Positions 41,101-59,852 of a stretch of 60,000 nt of DNA are shown here, one piece after another. This stretch comes from Apostichopus japonicus (lineage: Eukaryota; Echinodermata; Holothuroidea; Aspidochirotida; Stichopodidae), in contig NC_092581.1 in the NCBI RefSeq assembly GCF_037975245.1, positions 15,937,303-15,997,302 on the forward strand, written 5' to 3'. Every line of letters starts with the position of its first letter. Position 1 is the stretch's first letter. Both the position numbers and the translations under genes were made by a program. The notes under the pieces are model-generated. The model saw only the letters and a program-made list of their open reading frames with translations. It was not told the DNA's origin and did not search any database.

Positions 41101-42193
41101 GCCGGGGTAAAAAAAAACAATGCTAGAAAACAACTATTTTCTTCATGAATGTATCTTAAAATCATGTTTGCATATAATTACATCTAAGTATGAGCTACTA
41201 CCTTTACATGAAAAAGGAAAAAAATTGTGAAATTGTCTTAATTTGAAATTATGGATGGCTCGTGTCATATGTCATGCTCAGCCATATTCATACTGTACAG
41301 TGTGTATATGATGCTACACAAATGTGGTGTAATATAGTAGACATTAGAGTTGAGCCAATTTCAGTTACTTCTGCCCAATTATTTCACATTTTTGACACAT
41401 GACAGATATGAAAACTATTTGTCTAACCTCTAAAATCAACATTATGGAAAAATTTATCCATTCGGGCAAAATTGGGAGTACATTGGAGCCGGAAAGTACT
41501 TGTTTTTTTTTACCCCATTCGCATCATTTTTTTGGGGTAAAAAAAAACAATGCCCCCCCATGAAGCGTGAATGGAGTTGGAGTAATTCTACCATGGGGGA
41601 GTGTAATATCACTAACTGCTATGCTGTAACTGCTGGAATAATCTCCACATCATATAAGCTGGGTATGCAGGAGAAAGTTTCGGATATGTGGTACAAACTT
41701 CACATTTTGCTAGTTTAGCATTCGCTTAATTCGATGAAGCGGCGATTGGCAGCGAAGAGACATAGAGTTCCAGATATTATATAATAATAAACTAGACATG
41801 TAGGACTATCACACAAAATAAATTGGAACTTTGGTAAAATATTCCCCTTCTATAAAAAGGGGTTGTTTTTTTTTACCCCAACTACCCCCTTGTTTTTTTT
41901 TTACCCCAACTGACTATATAGCACCACCTAAGCATACTTCATGTGCAAAATTTGTCCATTTGGGGGGGTACCCCACCCATGAAATCCCGCTCCCAGGGTG
42001 TGGATCACACTACCGCCCAATCTGCCTGGCACTCAAATATTCATGAGCACTTCCCTGCTATGTGTACAGAATGCATTCTGATATATTATTAACTTTGCAC
42101 ATCCCGGTATTATTTGTCTTTTTCAGTTGAAGGTGTGTGCCCAATTAAGAAACTTGAGAGGTTGGTATCCAAACTGATCAACCAGAAAAGATA
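38147..42193 (+). CDS. Possible two-exon micro-gene, about 40 aa
   Basis: Exon 1 (38147-38201) starts ATG in the context GACAAAATGA and reads MTNATFAEHLLAWQIIRE. It ends GAAG before a GTAGGC donor. Exon 2 begins after TGTCTTTTTCAG near 42128 and continues in frame as VEGVCPIKKLERLVSKL before a TAA at about 42193. The joined product would be roughly 40 residues, amphipathic and mildly basic. I do not recognise it. The intron of about 3.9 kb contains a MITE and other repeats. The case rests on the start context, paired splice sites and phase agreement, which could occur by chance. Exon 1 could instead splice to exons I have not seen. Confidence 0.3.
38427..38637. mobile_element. Roughly 210-bp MITE with 25-bp inverted repeats
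   Basis: The left end ACACTGCGAAGTTCGGACAC and the reverse complement of the right end ACACTGCGGAGTTCGGACAC match at 19 of 20 positions, and the inverted similarity runs on to CCTAAG. No clear target site duplication is visible, so the superfamily is not assigned. A second partial copy of the end motif (TGCGAAGTTTGGA) lies immediately outside the left end. Confidence 0.75.
38638..40720. other. No gene seen (intron of the possible micro-gene)
   Basis: AT-rich sequence without credible open frames. A few GACGCAC repeats occur near 39890-39955. Confidence 0.4.
40721..40806. repeat. Dispersed repeat, CACACTGGGCAGC type, copy 1
   Basis: Contains CTCACACTGGGCAGC, then CGCCCAGCA-type segments separated by AT-rich spacers. 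The same order of segments occurs at 54339-54426 inside a FAM76 intron. The rest of the parent element is not recognisable. Confidence 0.6.
40884..41908. repeat. Cluster of eight GGGGTAAAAAAAAACAA motifs in both orientations
   Basis: The motif or a near match occurs in forward orientation near 40884, 41083, 41103 and 41534, and inverted (TTGTTTTTTTTTACCCC) near 41049, 41500, 41863 and 41890. Several pairs face each other and could fold back. This looks like nested or rearranged ends of one inverted-repeat element family. Unique AT-rich sequence separates the motifs. Confidence 0.7.
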
Positions 42194-42845
42194 ACACCAG
42201 TTCCTCAACAAAAGGCTATGCCCAACAGAGGCTGATGCAGCAATGCACTCCAGCAGCTATACCCCAGTGGAGACTGGTAATTTTTTGATGTACATACTCA
42301 GGTGCGTATCCAGGGGGGGGGCGTTGGGGGCGCGCGCCCCCCGGGTAAGAAAAAGAGAAGAGAAAAAAGAGAAGAAAAAAGGAAAAAAGAGGGGAAAAAA
42401 AGAGGAGAAGGAGAGGAAGGAAGGGAAAAGAAAAAGAAGAAAGAGAAAAAAAGGAGAAAAAGAGGGAGTAAAAGCAAACCGCGAAGACACCGGGAAGAGA
42501 AAGAGGAACAGTGACATCATTACAGCGCTGAAGGGTAGCCAGTGACGGATCAATGATTTCGTAAAAGTGTGACTCACCTTACCCCTTACACCGACAACTC
42601 CATTTTTTGACGTTTCCATTTTCCTCTCTCACTAATGATCTATATATATGGTCTATCATAACGCGTGTGTAGAATTGTGCTATGAAACCAACTGTGGCTG
42701 GTCTCGAACTCGACCGTGTCGTCGGGGAACATGACGCATTTTGGGATGGGGGCGACCGCCCGCCCCCCCATTCAGCATTTTTTTAAATGATATCGCTAAG
42801 TAATTTCAAAATAGAAAGTGCTTAGAGGCAACTTACAAGGCCTGG

Positions 42846-44450
42846 GAAGTGTTATTTCCAGCGATCTGGGAGACATTTTCGGCCAAAATTTGCTTGTACG
42901 CTTCGCGCTAACAAATGGTCCTGGGTAGTGCCATTTCCAGCGATCTGGGAGGCATTTTCGGCCAAAATTTTCTTGTACGCTTCGCGCCAACCTATGGTGG
43001 CGCTACGCTTAGATAATTTGCCTACAGGCTTCGCCCCTCCCTTGGCAAATTCCTCGCTACGCGCCTGTTCGAATTTGTAACGCAAACAGCAGATATCACA
43101 TCATATCAGTGAGCATGAAAATGGCGTTCCAGGATGAAAAGCCTCAAAACTGTCTGACTTGCCTGAAAAAATAACCAAAAATTTTCGCGCGCGGAGCGCG
43201 CGTTCAACGTGTTCATGTCAATATCATATAAGCAAGCATCAGTTATTACATCGCATGCCATCATGTACCGTACGGTCCGTTCAAATTGCGCAGTTTACCA
43301 CGGGATGCTAATGTAAACAACGACATGTCTCATGTAGATATATAAAAAGCATGGAGGTCCAATTATGTCAAAACTCTCTTTTACATTAGTAATGGCGAAT
43401 TAGGGCCTGCACCCCAGCCGCGCAGTGGCGGAGCGTCCATATGGTCAGGGGGCGGATGCCCCCCCCCTGACGGACTCAAATGGACTGCTGGCGCCTTTTT
43501 CAGCTCTTTACCACTTTTTAATTATTCTAGATTATTGACATTTTTATTGCGCTCTCATCTACTTATTGACATTTGTCACATTTTGTTGGTGTAATATGGC
43601 GATGACACCTTATTCTTCGTTTATCTGCAAATTAGCCAGGCCCGGAAAGGGTCATTTCCTGCGATCTAGGGAGTATCTTTACTCAAAAATTTTCTGTACG
43701 CTACGCGCCAACCAGTGGTGGCGCTCCGCTTAGATAGTGTCGAAAGCGCCCCTTCAGACCATTCTCGCCACTCCTGACCAATACCCCTAGCTCCGCCACT
43801 GCCGCCGCGCCTCCTACGCCTATGTGTGTAGTGTTCGGTTTCGGAAATATCTGCTATTTTTTTCATTTCCTTCAACCAAGTTTTATAATAGCCGTTATAA
43901 CAGGTTTTAATATTTCTACACCAATAAATTAACTGTGTCTGAATTTTCGAAAATTTCTGACCAACATTCTACATCACACTTCCCTCTACTCGTGCAATTT
44001 TGACCGGTCTGTTAGGGGTTGAAGGAAGTTTTTTCTATATTGGTTGTCCATAGATTAAATTTTGTACAAGATTATGGGTATGTTTTGAAGTGAGTTTATT
44101 CACGAGAATTGTGAGTTTTCAAATTCTGAACAAATATGGGGCTTAAAACCTTGAAAAGTGGGGCTGACGGGTATTGTGGGCCTCGATGTAGAATCACCTA
44201 CAAAAGCAAAGACCCACAGGAGATGCGATCAGGTCGAACATGATGTGTGCTGGGTTGACAATCTTCAAAAAGGTTATGGATGGAAAAAAAACTATTAGGA
44301 AATACTTGGTTCTCAGGCAAAAAGTGTACATTTGGTTGGTCATTTCAAGCCCGAGAAGTGCCGTTTCCGGTGATCTGGGGGGTTTCAAAACAAGAAATTT
44401 TCTTGTACGCTGCGCGCCAACCGATGGTGGCGCTCCGCTTAGATAGTAAT
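42846..44450. repeat. Four copies of a TTGTACGCTTCGCGC module
   Basis: The module (CCAGCGATCTGGGAG, then an AAAATTTTCTTGTACGC segment, then CGCGCCAACC and GGTGGCGCT.CGCTTAGATA) occurs around 42846-42911 (shortened), 42920-43015, 43640-43735 and 44346-44450. Copy three lies inside the nested MITE and copy four forms the right arm of the outer element. The nested and host elements are therefore related. Confidence 0.75.
43423..43801. mobile_element. 379-bp hAT-like MITE nested in the larger element
   Basis: The left end CAGTGGCGGAGCG and the right end, on the other strand, CAGTGGCGGAGCT form inverted repeats. The flanking octamers are CAGCCGCG (43415-43422) and CCGCCGCG (43802-43809), a 7 of 8 match. 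That suggests an old 8-bp target site duplication. The interior begins and ends with C-rich tracts and has no open frame of note. Confidence 0.75.
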
Positions 44451-44494
44451 TCGCGCCCCCCGGGTTTGAAAATCCTGGATACGCGCCTGATACT

Positions 44495-46781
44495 GTAACC
44501 AGTCCATGCTGTAAATAAGTCTACATTTTAACTAGGTCTGCAGTCTACTACTGTAGGACTGTATATGATTAACCGGATTTAGGACATTGGACACATTTAT
44601 TCATTTATTGTATTATGTTATATTAATGACATAGACATGTAGTGCTAAATATGGTGCTAATACAGCCACTGGAGGTCTGTAAATGTGAGGGACCCAAAAA
44701 TGTTCAAACCCCACAAGTTAATGATAACAGTACCTGTGGTATTTTTCCTTATCTCTGAAAAATAAAGACATTTACCAATCTTGTAGAATGTGCTACCTAC
44801 CTGTCTGAAGCAGTTTGTGTTAAAAAAAATGCACATTTATTCTTTTCTTATGTTTCCTTTTTTCTTATGTTTCATGATGATGTGGCATCATTTGTACATA
44901 CAGTACTTGCACTGCTTAAAGATAGTTACTCTTAACTGCCTATACTGTAGTTGTCATCTGATCAGGTTGTCATGTGCATATAGTTTCATATCAGAAAAGA
45001 CATTGACATTTTTGGCAAATTTTTGAGTGTGAGCTATATTTCTAGTTTAACATGTTAGGGGCATCATTACGGGGTCTACTTTCACCCAGATTTGAACAAT
45101 AATTTTTAGTTATTACAATGAGTGCAAGTTACAATCTCAGTGAATAAACAAACATAACATTTATGCTGGCTCCAACCCAGTTACCTTGGCTATGAGCCTG
45201 AATGTCTCTTTTGCAATTAAAATCAAATAAATCATATCTTGGAAAATCATTTGAACAGGTATATCTTTGTGACACTTCTGTCCTTACACAATGCCATAAA
45301 TATGTCTTTTTTCCAGTTTCATTTCACATTACAGATGTACAGAACATCCTTTAGAGGAACAGTACAGCACAGCATAGCGTTATGGCATGATGGATGTTTT
45401 GCAAGCAGATATAAAGGTTGGAACTGGAAGTATTTGTGTTGGATTGTTTCATTAATAAATGTGTGCTTCTCTACTTTACGTAAGATGATTGTCATATTTC
45501 TTGTTCTCAAGTGAAAGCTATGGATTTGCATAGTGAACGTTGTTAACATGGATACTGTAGTATTTAGCATTGATTTGCATGTTCATTCATAGTGTAAGTA
45601 AACTACATAATTGATGTCATCAAAGTTACAACTGTGTCATATTAATTAACTAAATGATTGAATATTGGTTTCACTACATACTTTATTGTACACTATTTGG
45701 CTTTCCATGATAGCAATATCTGATCTGTTTAATTACTGTAGTTTGTTCAGTCATACCAGTAGTTCTAATGTGACATTGATCTTGGGTTATTTATTGTTGG
45801 TACAGAATAACTTGTCTTTATTTTGTATTGTGTGAGATCAATTTAACATAACATATATTGTGATGTCATAGAGTGTTGAAGAGGTACTCTAACTTGCAGC
45901 TAGTAGTGATAAAACAGTTCACTCAGTGCTCTCATGATAACCCCAGTGGCAGATGGAGATAGTGGCATATGGAGATGTTTGAAATGCAGGGGACATTATA
46001 GGGTCTTTTGAAGTTTTGGCAAAGTTTCTTTTGCATGTAAAGCTGCTATACTTATCATGGAGAAGTTCCACAATGGAAGCATTGCGTCTCCTAGCCTTAT
46101 TTGGGTATATGTTCTTGCATTCCGTATTTGGAACACTGCCCTACTATTGTTTGCATTGCTTATTCTAAAGTTAGGTAAGTCAGTATTGTAACATGGTTTT
46201 ATTTTTAACACATGGATTCCATCTGTACAGTTCTATACATTGAGTTCAACTACAATAACCATGAGCAGGGAAAACTTACCACTATCTCACTTGCATTTCT
46301 TAATGTTCAAGTGACCATATTCATACTTTAACCAAAGCATTTCTTCCATATTAGATAGTGTTTATCCAGAGTAGGTTACAGGATATTTTCAAGGTGGGCT
46401 ATGTAGTATTGGCCCCAATTTAGCATGCTATAATTGCTAGAATATTTAATATGTTCCTAGAGGTCTTTACTTTCCAAATTGTTCTAAGGCATTCTAATTG
46501 AAAGCATAAGATGCCTGAATGTCCCAGTGAGGTAAATTTCCTGGAAGGTGGTAATAAAACCAGTTTCAAAACTTTGACCAAAGGTAACCATATTTGAATA
46601 TCTGGTTTATTTGGGGCCAATACAGCATACTCTGGTCAAGGGTTGCCATGGAAGCCACCATATGTTTGTAGTAATGCAGTAAAATGTAGTAAAGGCAGCT
46701 GGAGGAGTCCAGTTTACCCCTGTGCCGAAGGTCATGCATCTTTTGGGTTTTTTTTGGAGAACACTTTAACCTTCCCAACCA
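44495..46781. other. No gene seen
   Basis: AT-rich sequence, many short open frames in both strands, none with a domain or with convincing splice sites. Confidence 0.45.
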
Positions 46782-47284
46782 CAGAGCTCCCAACTGACCC
46801 GCAATTCGCGGGTTGGACCCGCATTCTAACACCCAAACCCCCTGACCCGCGCAAGCGTCCCAAAAACCTGTATTGTAATTGACAAGTATACATAAAAAAA
46901 TTGCATCAAATTTTGACTGAGCAACCATCATTTCTTTAGCATTTAGCATAATAGAGTATAAAACCTCCTTTACATCATCATTTGAACCTCAAATTAGGCT
47001 ATATTTCATTTCATTTGGGCGAGCAGCGAACATTTTCATGCCACGGGCAAGAATGAATTATCACCTACTATTCAATTTATTGATGTTACACACAAATAAT
47101 GCATATTTCTCAGAAAATTTTGGGTGACAAAAGCCTTTCTAGGTGCCACCATTTTACATGTAGGCATCACCAGGATTCCAAAAAAAATCAAAAGGGGAGG
47201 GAGACACCCCCCATATACCCCTCCCCCAGGACAGCAATTCGTGGCATGGACCAGCATTTGCCTTCTCAAGAGTTGGGAGCTATG
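46782..47284. mobile_element. 503-bp MITE with CAGAGCTCCCAACT ends
   Basis: The left end CAGAGCTCCCAACT and the right end, on the other strand, CATAGCTCCCAACT match at 13 of 14 positions. CAACCA lies directly outside both ends (46776-46781 and 47285-47290). The interior has GACCCGCAATTCGCGGGTT near the left end and a C-rich tract near the right end. A hAT-related origin is plausible from the CA..TG ends, but the flank repeat is 6 bp, not 8. Confidence 0.65.
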
Positions 47285-47315
47285 CAACCATACCATTAAC
47301 GACATGTCTCTATAG

Positions 47316-47441
47316 GCCCAGGGGATTGAATCCTTAGGTAGCCGTCCTGAGCTAGTGCGAATCAGCAGAGAGAGGTTGTGGATGCTACGCCTTCACACCA
47401 TTCAACCTCATGGGCTCAACATTCAGGAAGGACATGACTAA
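47316..47441 (+). pseudogene. Retroelement fragment resembling a GIY-YIG endonuclease C-terminus
   Basis: The frame beginning at 47316 reads AQGIESLGSRPELVRISRER and then LWMLRLHTIQPHGLNIQ before a TAA at 47439-47441. A charged RxxER, then W, then L-T-P-GLN, is the pattern at the end of GIY-YIG endonuclease domains of Penelope-like elements and relatives. Only about 41 residues remain and no start or RT domain is nearby, so it is a relic. The assignment rests on motif memory only. Confidence 0.4.
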
Positions 47442-48364
47442 CTTTTCTTCATTCCCCCTCCTTCTCCCCTTGCCCCCCTCCCCATTACTCCTCTTCTCAT
47501 AGCTTTTTCCACCCCTTTTTTCCTCCACACTTTTCTGTCTTTGTCCTTCTCCAGTTTATTCCCTACCCCTTCCCTTAATCCTCTCTTTGTCCCTCCACTG
47601 TTTATCTCCTACCTCTCCTCTTCCCCTGTTGGTTTTTATCTTTCATTCTTCTCTCCATCCCTTGTCTACTAATCCCTTACATCTATCTCTTTGTGTTCAC
47701 CATGCTCATTAACCTCTCTGTATTATGTGCGTGTTTTTTCTACACAGGCTCTCTAGTGGATAAGCTGTTTGCACAGTTTTATTTTATTTTGAACTCAAGT
47801 ATTGAAGAACGTTAGGCCAGAAGCAAGTCGTTTCGTCAAGTAAAAGTACATAAGCAGCACACATTCAGTCACATGTTTATAGAGAATTACACGACGGAAC
47901 TATTCGCATTTTATTTCTTCAGCAATTTCTCCAACAAAAATAGGCAGCACGAGATCATACGGCTCATATGACTCCTTTCATAACAACTACCTGCTCCTAC
48001 AAGCTGGTATAGCGTTTTCCCAGCAGTACAATATGCACCGTTCCATATAGCCAATCGAAAAATTGCGTACATAAGCGGAAAGTAACTCGCATAGACCACA
48101 CTGTACAATTACACGGTATGCCTATAGGTTACGCAACACTGTGATGAGAGGCGGATTAGAATCTCGGAAACCTGATACCTTCGCGGTAACGGTACCCAGA
48201 TCCTTATGCTGTTTATATAGCTAAAGATGAGAATGCCATATTAAAGAAATGAATATGTTGCCGCTGTGAGAAGAGGGCAGCATTGTTTTTATTTTTTAAT
48301 CGGGGAATACGTTGAGACAAGATTAGCAATTTCCTAGCTGAGAGTGTGCCTTTAACTATTTCAG
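47442..48364. other. Pyrimidine-rich tract, then sequence without a gene
   Basis: 47455-47650 is strongly C/T-rich on the plus strand. The remainder is mixed sequence ending at the possible splice acceptor ACTATTTCAG at 48355-48364. The minus-strand frame at 47911-48108 has no recognisable domain. Confidence 0.4.
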
Positions 48365-48410
48365 ATGGCCACACGCGGTTTGGGGCGAGTCTTCAATGCC
48401 TTTAAAAGGT
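48365..48410 (+). CDS. Possible isolated coding exon
   Basis: After a pyrimidine-containing acceptor (CCTTTAACTATTTCAG) the sequence reads ATGGCCACACGCGGTTTGGG and encodes MATRGLGRVFNAFK before a GTTAGT donor. The basic N-terminus could suit a mitochondrial targeting start. I find no partner exon downstream, so this may be chance. A 29-bp motif directly upstream is shared with the region near 37780. Confidence 0.15.
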
Positions 48411-56095
<7,685 letters not shown>

Positions 56096-56125
<30 letters not shown>

Positions 56126-56240
56126 CAGCTACCCGTGAAATCATTCTCTCCTACCTAAAAAAGTGACAGTCGCAGCTGCCACCACCCAGCACTACATGAC
56201 AGCTACCCGTGAATTCAATCTCTCCTCCCCGAAAAAGTGG
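56096..56240. repeat. 71-74 bp tandem duplication across the FAM76 stop codon
   Basis: Copy 1 (56096-56166) and copy 2 (56167-56240) both begin CAGTCGCAGCTGCC, contain CCCAGCACTACATGACAGCT and end AAAAAGTG. Copy 2 has a 3-bp insertion (ACC) and a few substitutions. The stop codon used lies in copy 1 (56123-56125). Confidence 0.95.
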
Positions 56241-59200
56241 TTTTAAAAGTTTTCTGTGGGATCATAGGTCTCATCAGAGAAAATGTTCAGTAGTCATTCT
56301 CAGAGAGAGAAAAGCAGGATCTCAGTGTGGCACGAGAAGATCGCAGATTGGGGTCAAGGGTGACGAGGTCGTGGCGTTAAAAGGGGATAGCGGTGCGAGG
56401 ACACAGGAAGTGAAGGAATGTCGATGCCGAGGTACTTGCTGATCGACCAATCAGATGGTTAAGAAACTGGTCTCATCCTGCGGCCACGATTTAAAGATGT
56501 GAGGGGTCATATGGTCAGTCGCATAAGAATACATTGTATGGACTACCTCTTGCTGTCGTCATTATTTAAAAATTGTGGTGTTCAGTGTTTTATCATCTGA
56601 TAATTTACTGGTGAAGTAAGTGTGCATGTTGTTACAGTCTGTGAGATGACAAAAGATGTAAGACATTCATAGTTTAACATGGTTCTGAAAATTTATGACA
56701 AAATGACTTTAAAGTAAAAAAGTGTAGAGGTTGTTATAAAAAAAAAAATCTGACCCTTGAAAAGTGGAAAATATTCTAAACATCATGATGAAATTAACAT
56801 TTACTTCCTACATGTCTGTTGTTTCCGAGAATCGAGTCAAACTGGAAAACAAACTGGTCTGGTGACACAGTTCCCATACTGGCAAAGAAAAATCTGAGTA
56901 TTTTTTAACTTCTTCACTAGGAATTGCATCTTTACCTAAATGAGGTATGACATTTACAAGAATGGGTGTTGTGGTGTTCATATTATGATGGATCCTAGTT
57001 TGAAGTAGAAATTGGATGGAAAAGCTCTGGAGATGCAAAAAAAAGGAATAATTTGTCAATGTTCAACCTTGATGTGGTACTTCTCTGCTTCACATTAAAT
57101 TTATTTTCCTCTTTATATGAGTCAAATGACAAATTACCTAGACTGGAACACTATTCATTTCACCAGAATCCGAGAATATTCGCACATTAATATGTCAGAT
57201 ATTCTGATACCCAGACAATAATTTGTCAGAAATATCTGCTAAAATGAGACAATTTGTTTCACGACAAATGAGTTGATTGGTATACCTTAGCCTTACATTT
57301 TGGATTTGGCCAACACCTGCATGAATGTTACATCTTAGATGAAAGGACCCATCGAGACTTGGTTACCTTTCAAATTCTTCTGGTTTTGAACTAGACTGAA
57401 ATGAGACATCCCAATTGTCATCTCAACATTAATTGCACTACAGGAAGAAAATCTGTACATCATTCTAATTTTCCAGTTCAATTCTAAACTTCTGGATGCC
57501 CATTTTTACATAGTGGTGTTTGTTAATCACTTGCAAACTGCTAAGCAGGAATATGGAAATTTCCAGGGTTTCTCTCAATCTTGAAATGACCAGTGAAATG
57601 ACCATAGAGATGACCAGAAGGAATGTATACATCTTAAGCACTTAGTGACCATTTAATTAAATTGATTTGTTTTTGGTGCAGACTTCCAGTTTTCTGGAAT
57701 ATAATGTTTGTTTTACATTGTAAATGGCAGCAAAAGGACGAACTGGAATGGGTGGAGAGGGTGGGTTGGGGGGGGGGGGGGAAGAGCAGCAAGTTTGAAT
57801 GTGTAGATGGAGAGATGATATATTATTTTTTATGGCAAAGTGTAAATATATCTTGTAATTTTGCTAGACTTTTTCCTTGGGAGTCGTTAGTTGCCTTTGG
57901 TAATATGTTTTATAGTGAGTTGTGTGTGTGTGAGTGTTTTATTATACATCATATGTGTGTAGAATAGGAGAATAAGCTGATTTTTTAATGTTAGCAATAT
58001 CTTGAAGCCATACACAAATTTAAATCATTGAGGCAGGTAGGAGATGGGAGGCAGATGGGGCAGTCTCTTGTTTAGAAGAAACAGGTGCAGGTTGTACTGC
58101 ATACATTTGAACTTTCACTCTGAGGTTTGACTTTGAGCTTATGACATAAAGTGACATAATTTTCAGGGTTGTTAATACTGCTTTTGTCCTGGGGGGGGGG
58201 GGGGGAGGGTGTCGCTAGGTAGGTTTTGAAGTACCAGTTTTCACTATTAAAGAATTTTAAACTACCTCTTCACCTACTTATGTAAGGAGTGAAGTTTTAA
58301 CATTTGAGTTACTTCAGTTTTCATATCTGACCCCCCTCAACCCTAGCCAACTGTATTTTTTTCAATTTTAACCAGGGACTAGAGTTACTAGATGGATACT
58401 ATGCAATGGGATAATTTTAGTAGAATTTGTGATTTCATGAAACTCTGTTGGGTGAACTTCGAATTGCATGAGGTAAAAGATTGATGGTGCTCTTTGCTAA
58501 AAATAATACGTTTTCAATACTAAGGTTTTGTATTGTGCTTTCACTGAAATAATCTGTTTCCATTCTGAGTTTTGGGAAATGAGAAACTCACTATTGAAGT
58601 TAAACAACTTCATTCGGAGGGAACTTTTCAGTCCGAGCAAGGATGTTTAAGAAAAGGGCAAAACATTTGCAAGGAGTATGGCAAGCTTTGTTTTACAATC
58701 AACAAACTTTATTTTTGTTTACACTGGATGTCGTAAATGGATAATCAGTTTTGAAAAAGGTTTGTCCTTTCTTTGCTGGTGCTCAAGTGATCTTAATTGT
58801 GAGGAAAAAAGTGGGAAAAATGAGCAAAATTCACTAATATGGGCTGACCATATCAATCACCAATTTTTTAACAGCTTTGTCATTTCTTTGCTATTGTACA
58901 AAATGATCTTAATTGTGAGGGGAAAAAAAGAGAACACCTGTGAGCCAAATTTAATTCTATGTGCCAACCGTATTCAATAATCACACATTAGGAATAACAA
59001 ATGCCATGAAGTGAAAATGTGCTTTTCTACCGGTAGGTAGGAATGGCAAAAAAGGACCTTTGATTATCCAAGTGCATCATTGCTTCTTTCAATTCTGTTG
59101 TCGTTTTTGACCGAGTGACAACAATTGTGTGGCAGCATCATGATGTATATTTTTTTACTGACCTTAAAACTGGCCCAAGGATCATGTGTCCCATTCATCG

Positions 59201-59778
59201 CCGGTTGTTTTATTGTGGACTAGACCATTCGATGATAGGTTGGCATAAAGTGTAACAATGGTTAAAGTTTGGCATAGTGTTGGGATTAATAATGATATAA
59301 ATAATATTAACTCGATAAATTTAAATGGGTTAGGGATGCGAAGTGCCGTTCTCAAAATAATTTGAGAATGACAAAACAACGACTGTTGTAGATTGCTTCA
59401 CTTTTAAAAAAAGGAATGTGGTTGTGGAACTTGTTAACACAATGTACCCAGCCGGTTTTAACTTGTCTTCTATTTTAACGTTGTAGCATGTCCTTTGCCA
59501 TGATTCATGCTGAATGTTAAGTCATTTTTAACCTGAAGTTTAGTTATTTTAAAAGTTTGTCCCATAGAGATATATTTTTTATTTCTTGTGCAGTCTTATT
59601 TATTTACCACTGTCTTGTGAATTGATCAACAGTTTTGTACCAGAAAGTGTGTTAAGAAAGTTTCAAGTATAGAGATTTGTGAAAGAGATCCATGTAGTAT
59701 TTAATCCATGTATATGATGAACGTAGGATCATTTTAACTTTTGTAAGAATTTTCAAATTACTGACTTTGTAGAAGTTA
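56126..59778 (+). other. Probable FAM76 3' UTR grading into flank
   Basis: No further coding region is supported. The end of the transcript cannot be fixed: I see no AATAAA, only ATTAAA-type candidates near 57655 and 58246. G homopolymers occur near 57768 and 58191. Open frames such as 57662-57967 and 58678-58980 lack any recognisable domain. Confidence 0.35.
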
Positions 59779-59852
59779 GATGATGATGATGATATCGATG
59801 ATGGTGATGATGATATTGATGATGGTGGTGATGATGATGATAATGATGATGA
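59779..59852. repeat. (GAT)n-rich microsatellite
   Basis: Imperfect GAT repeats with ATC and GGT interruptions. This is the same trinucleotide as the (CAT)n tract at 11 kb read on the other strand, but far shorter. Confidence 0.9.

Larger units (their letters stand above)
42299..44489. mobile_element. 2.2-kb inverted-repeat element with nested insertion
   Basis: The left end reads CAGGTGCGTATCCAGG and the right end on the other strand CAGGCGCGTATCCAGG, 15 of 16 matching. ATACT lies just outside each end (42294-42298 and 44490-44494). Next to both ends is GCGCCCCCCGGGT. The interior carries a purine-rich stretch (42345-42475) and several copies of a module containing TTTTCTTGTACGCTTCGCGC and GGTGGCGCTCCGCTTAGATA. 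No transposase is seen, so it is non-autonomous. The 5-bp flanking repeat is shorter than the 8 bp expected for hAT. Confidence 0.7.

Noticed and set aside
42243-42619. Lys/Glu-rich plus-strand frame and Phe-rich minus-strand frame
   Set aside because: They come from the purine-rich tract just inside the inverted-repeat element.
58678-58980. 100-residue plus-strand frame downstream of FAM76
   Set aside because: No domain and an unremarkable composition in AT-rich sequence. It is more likely a chance frame in a 3' UTR or flank.
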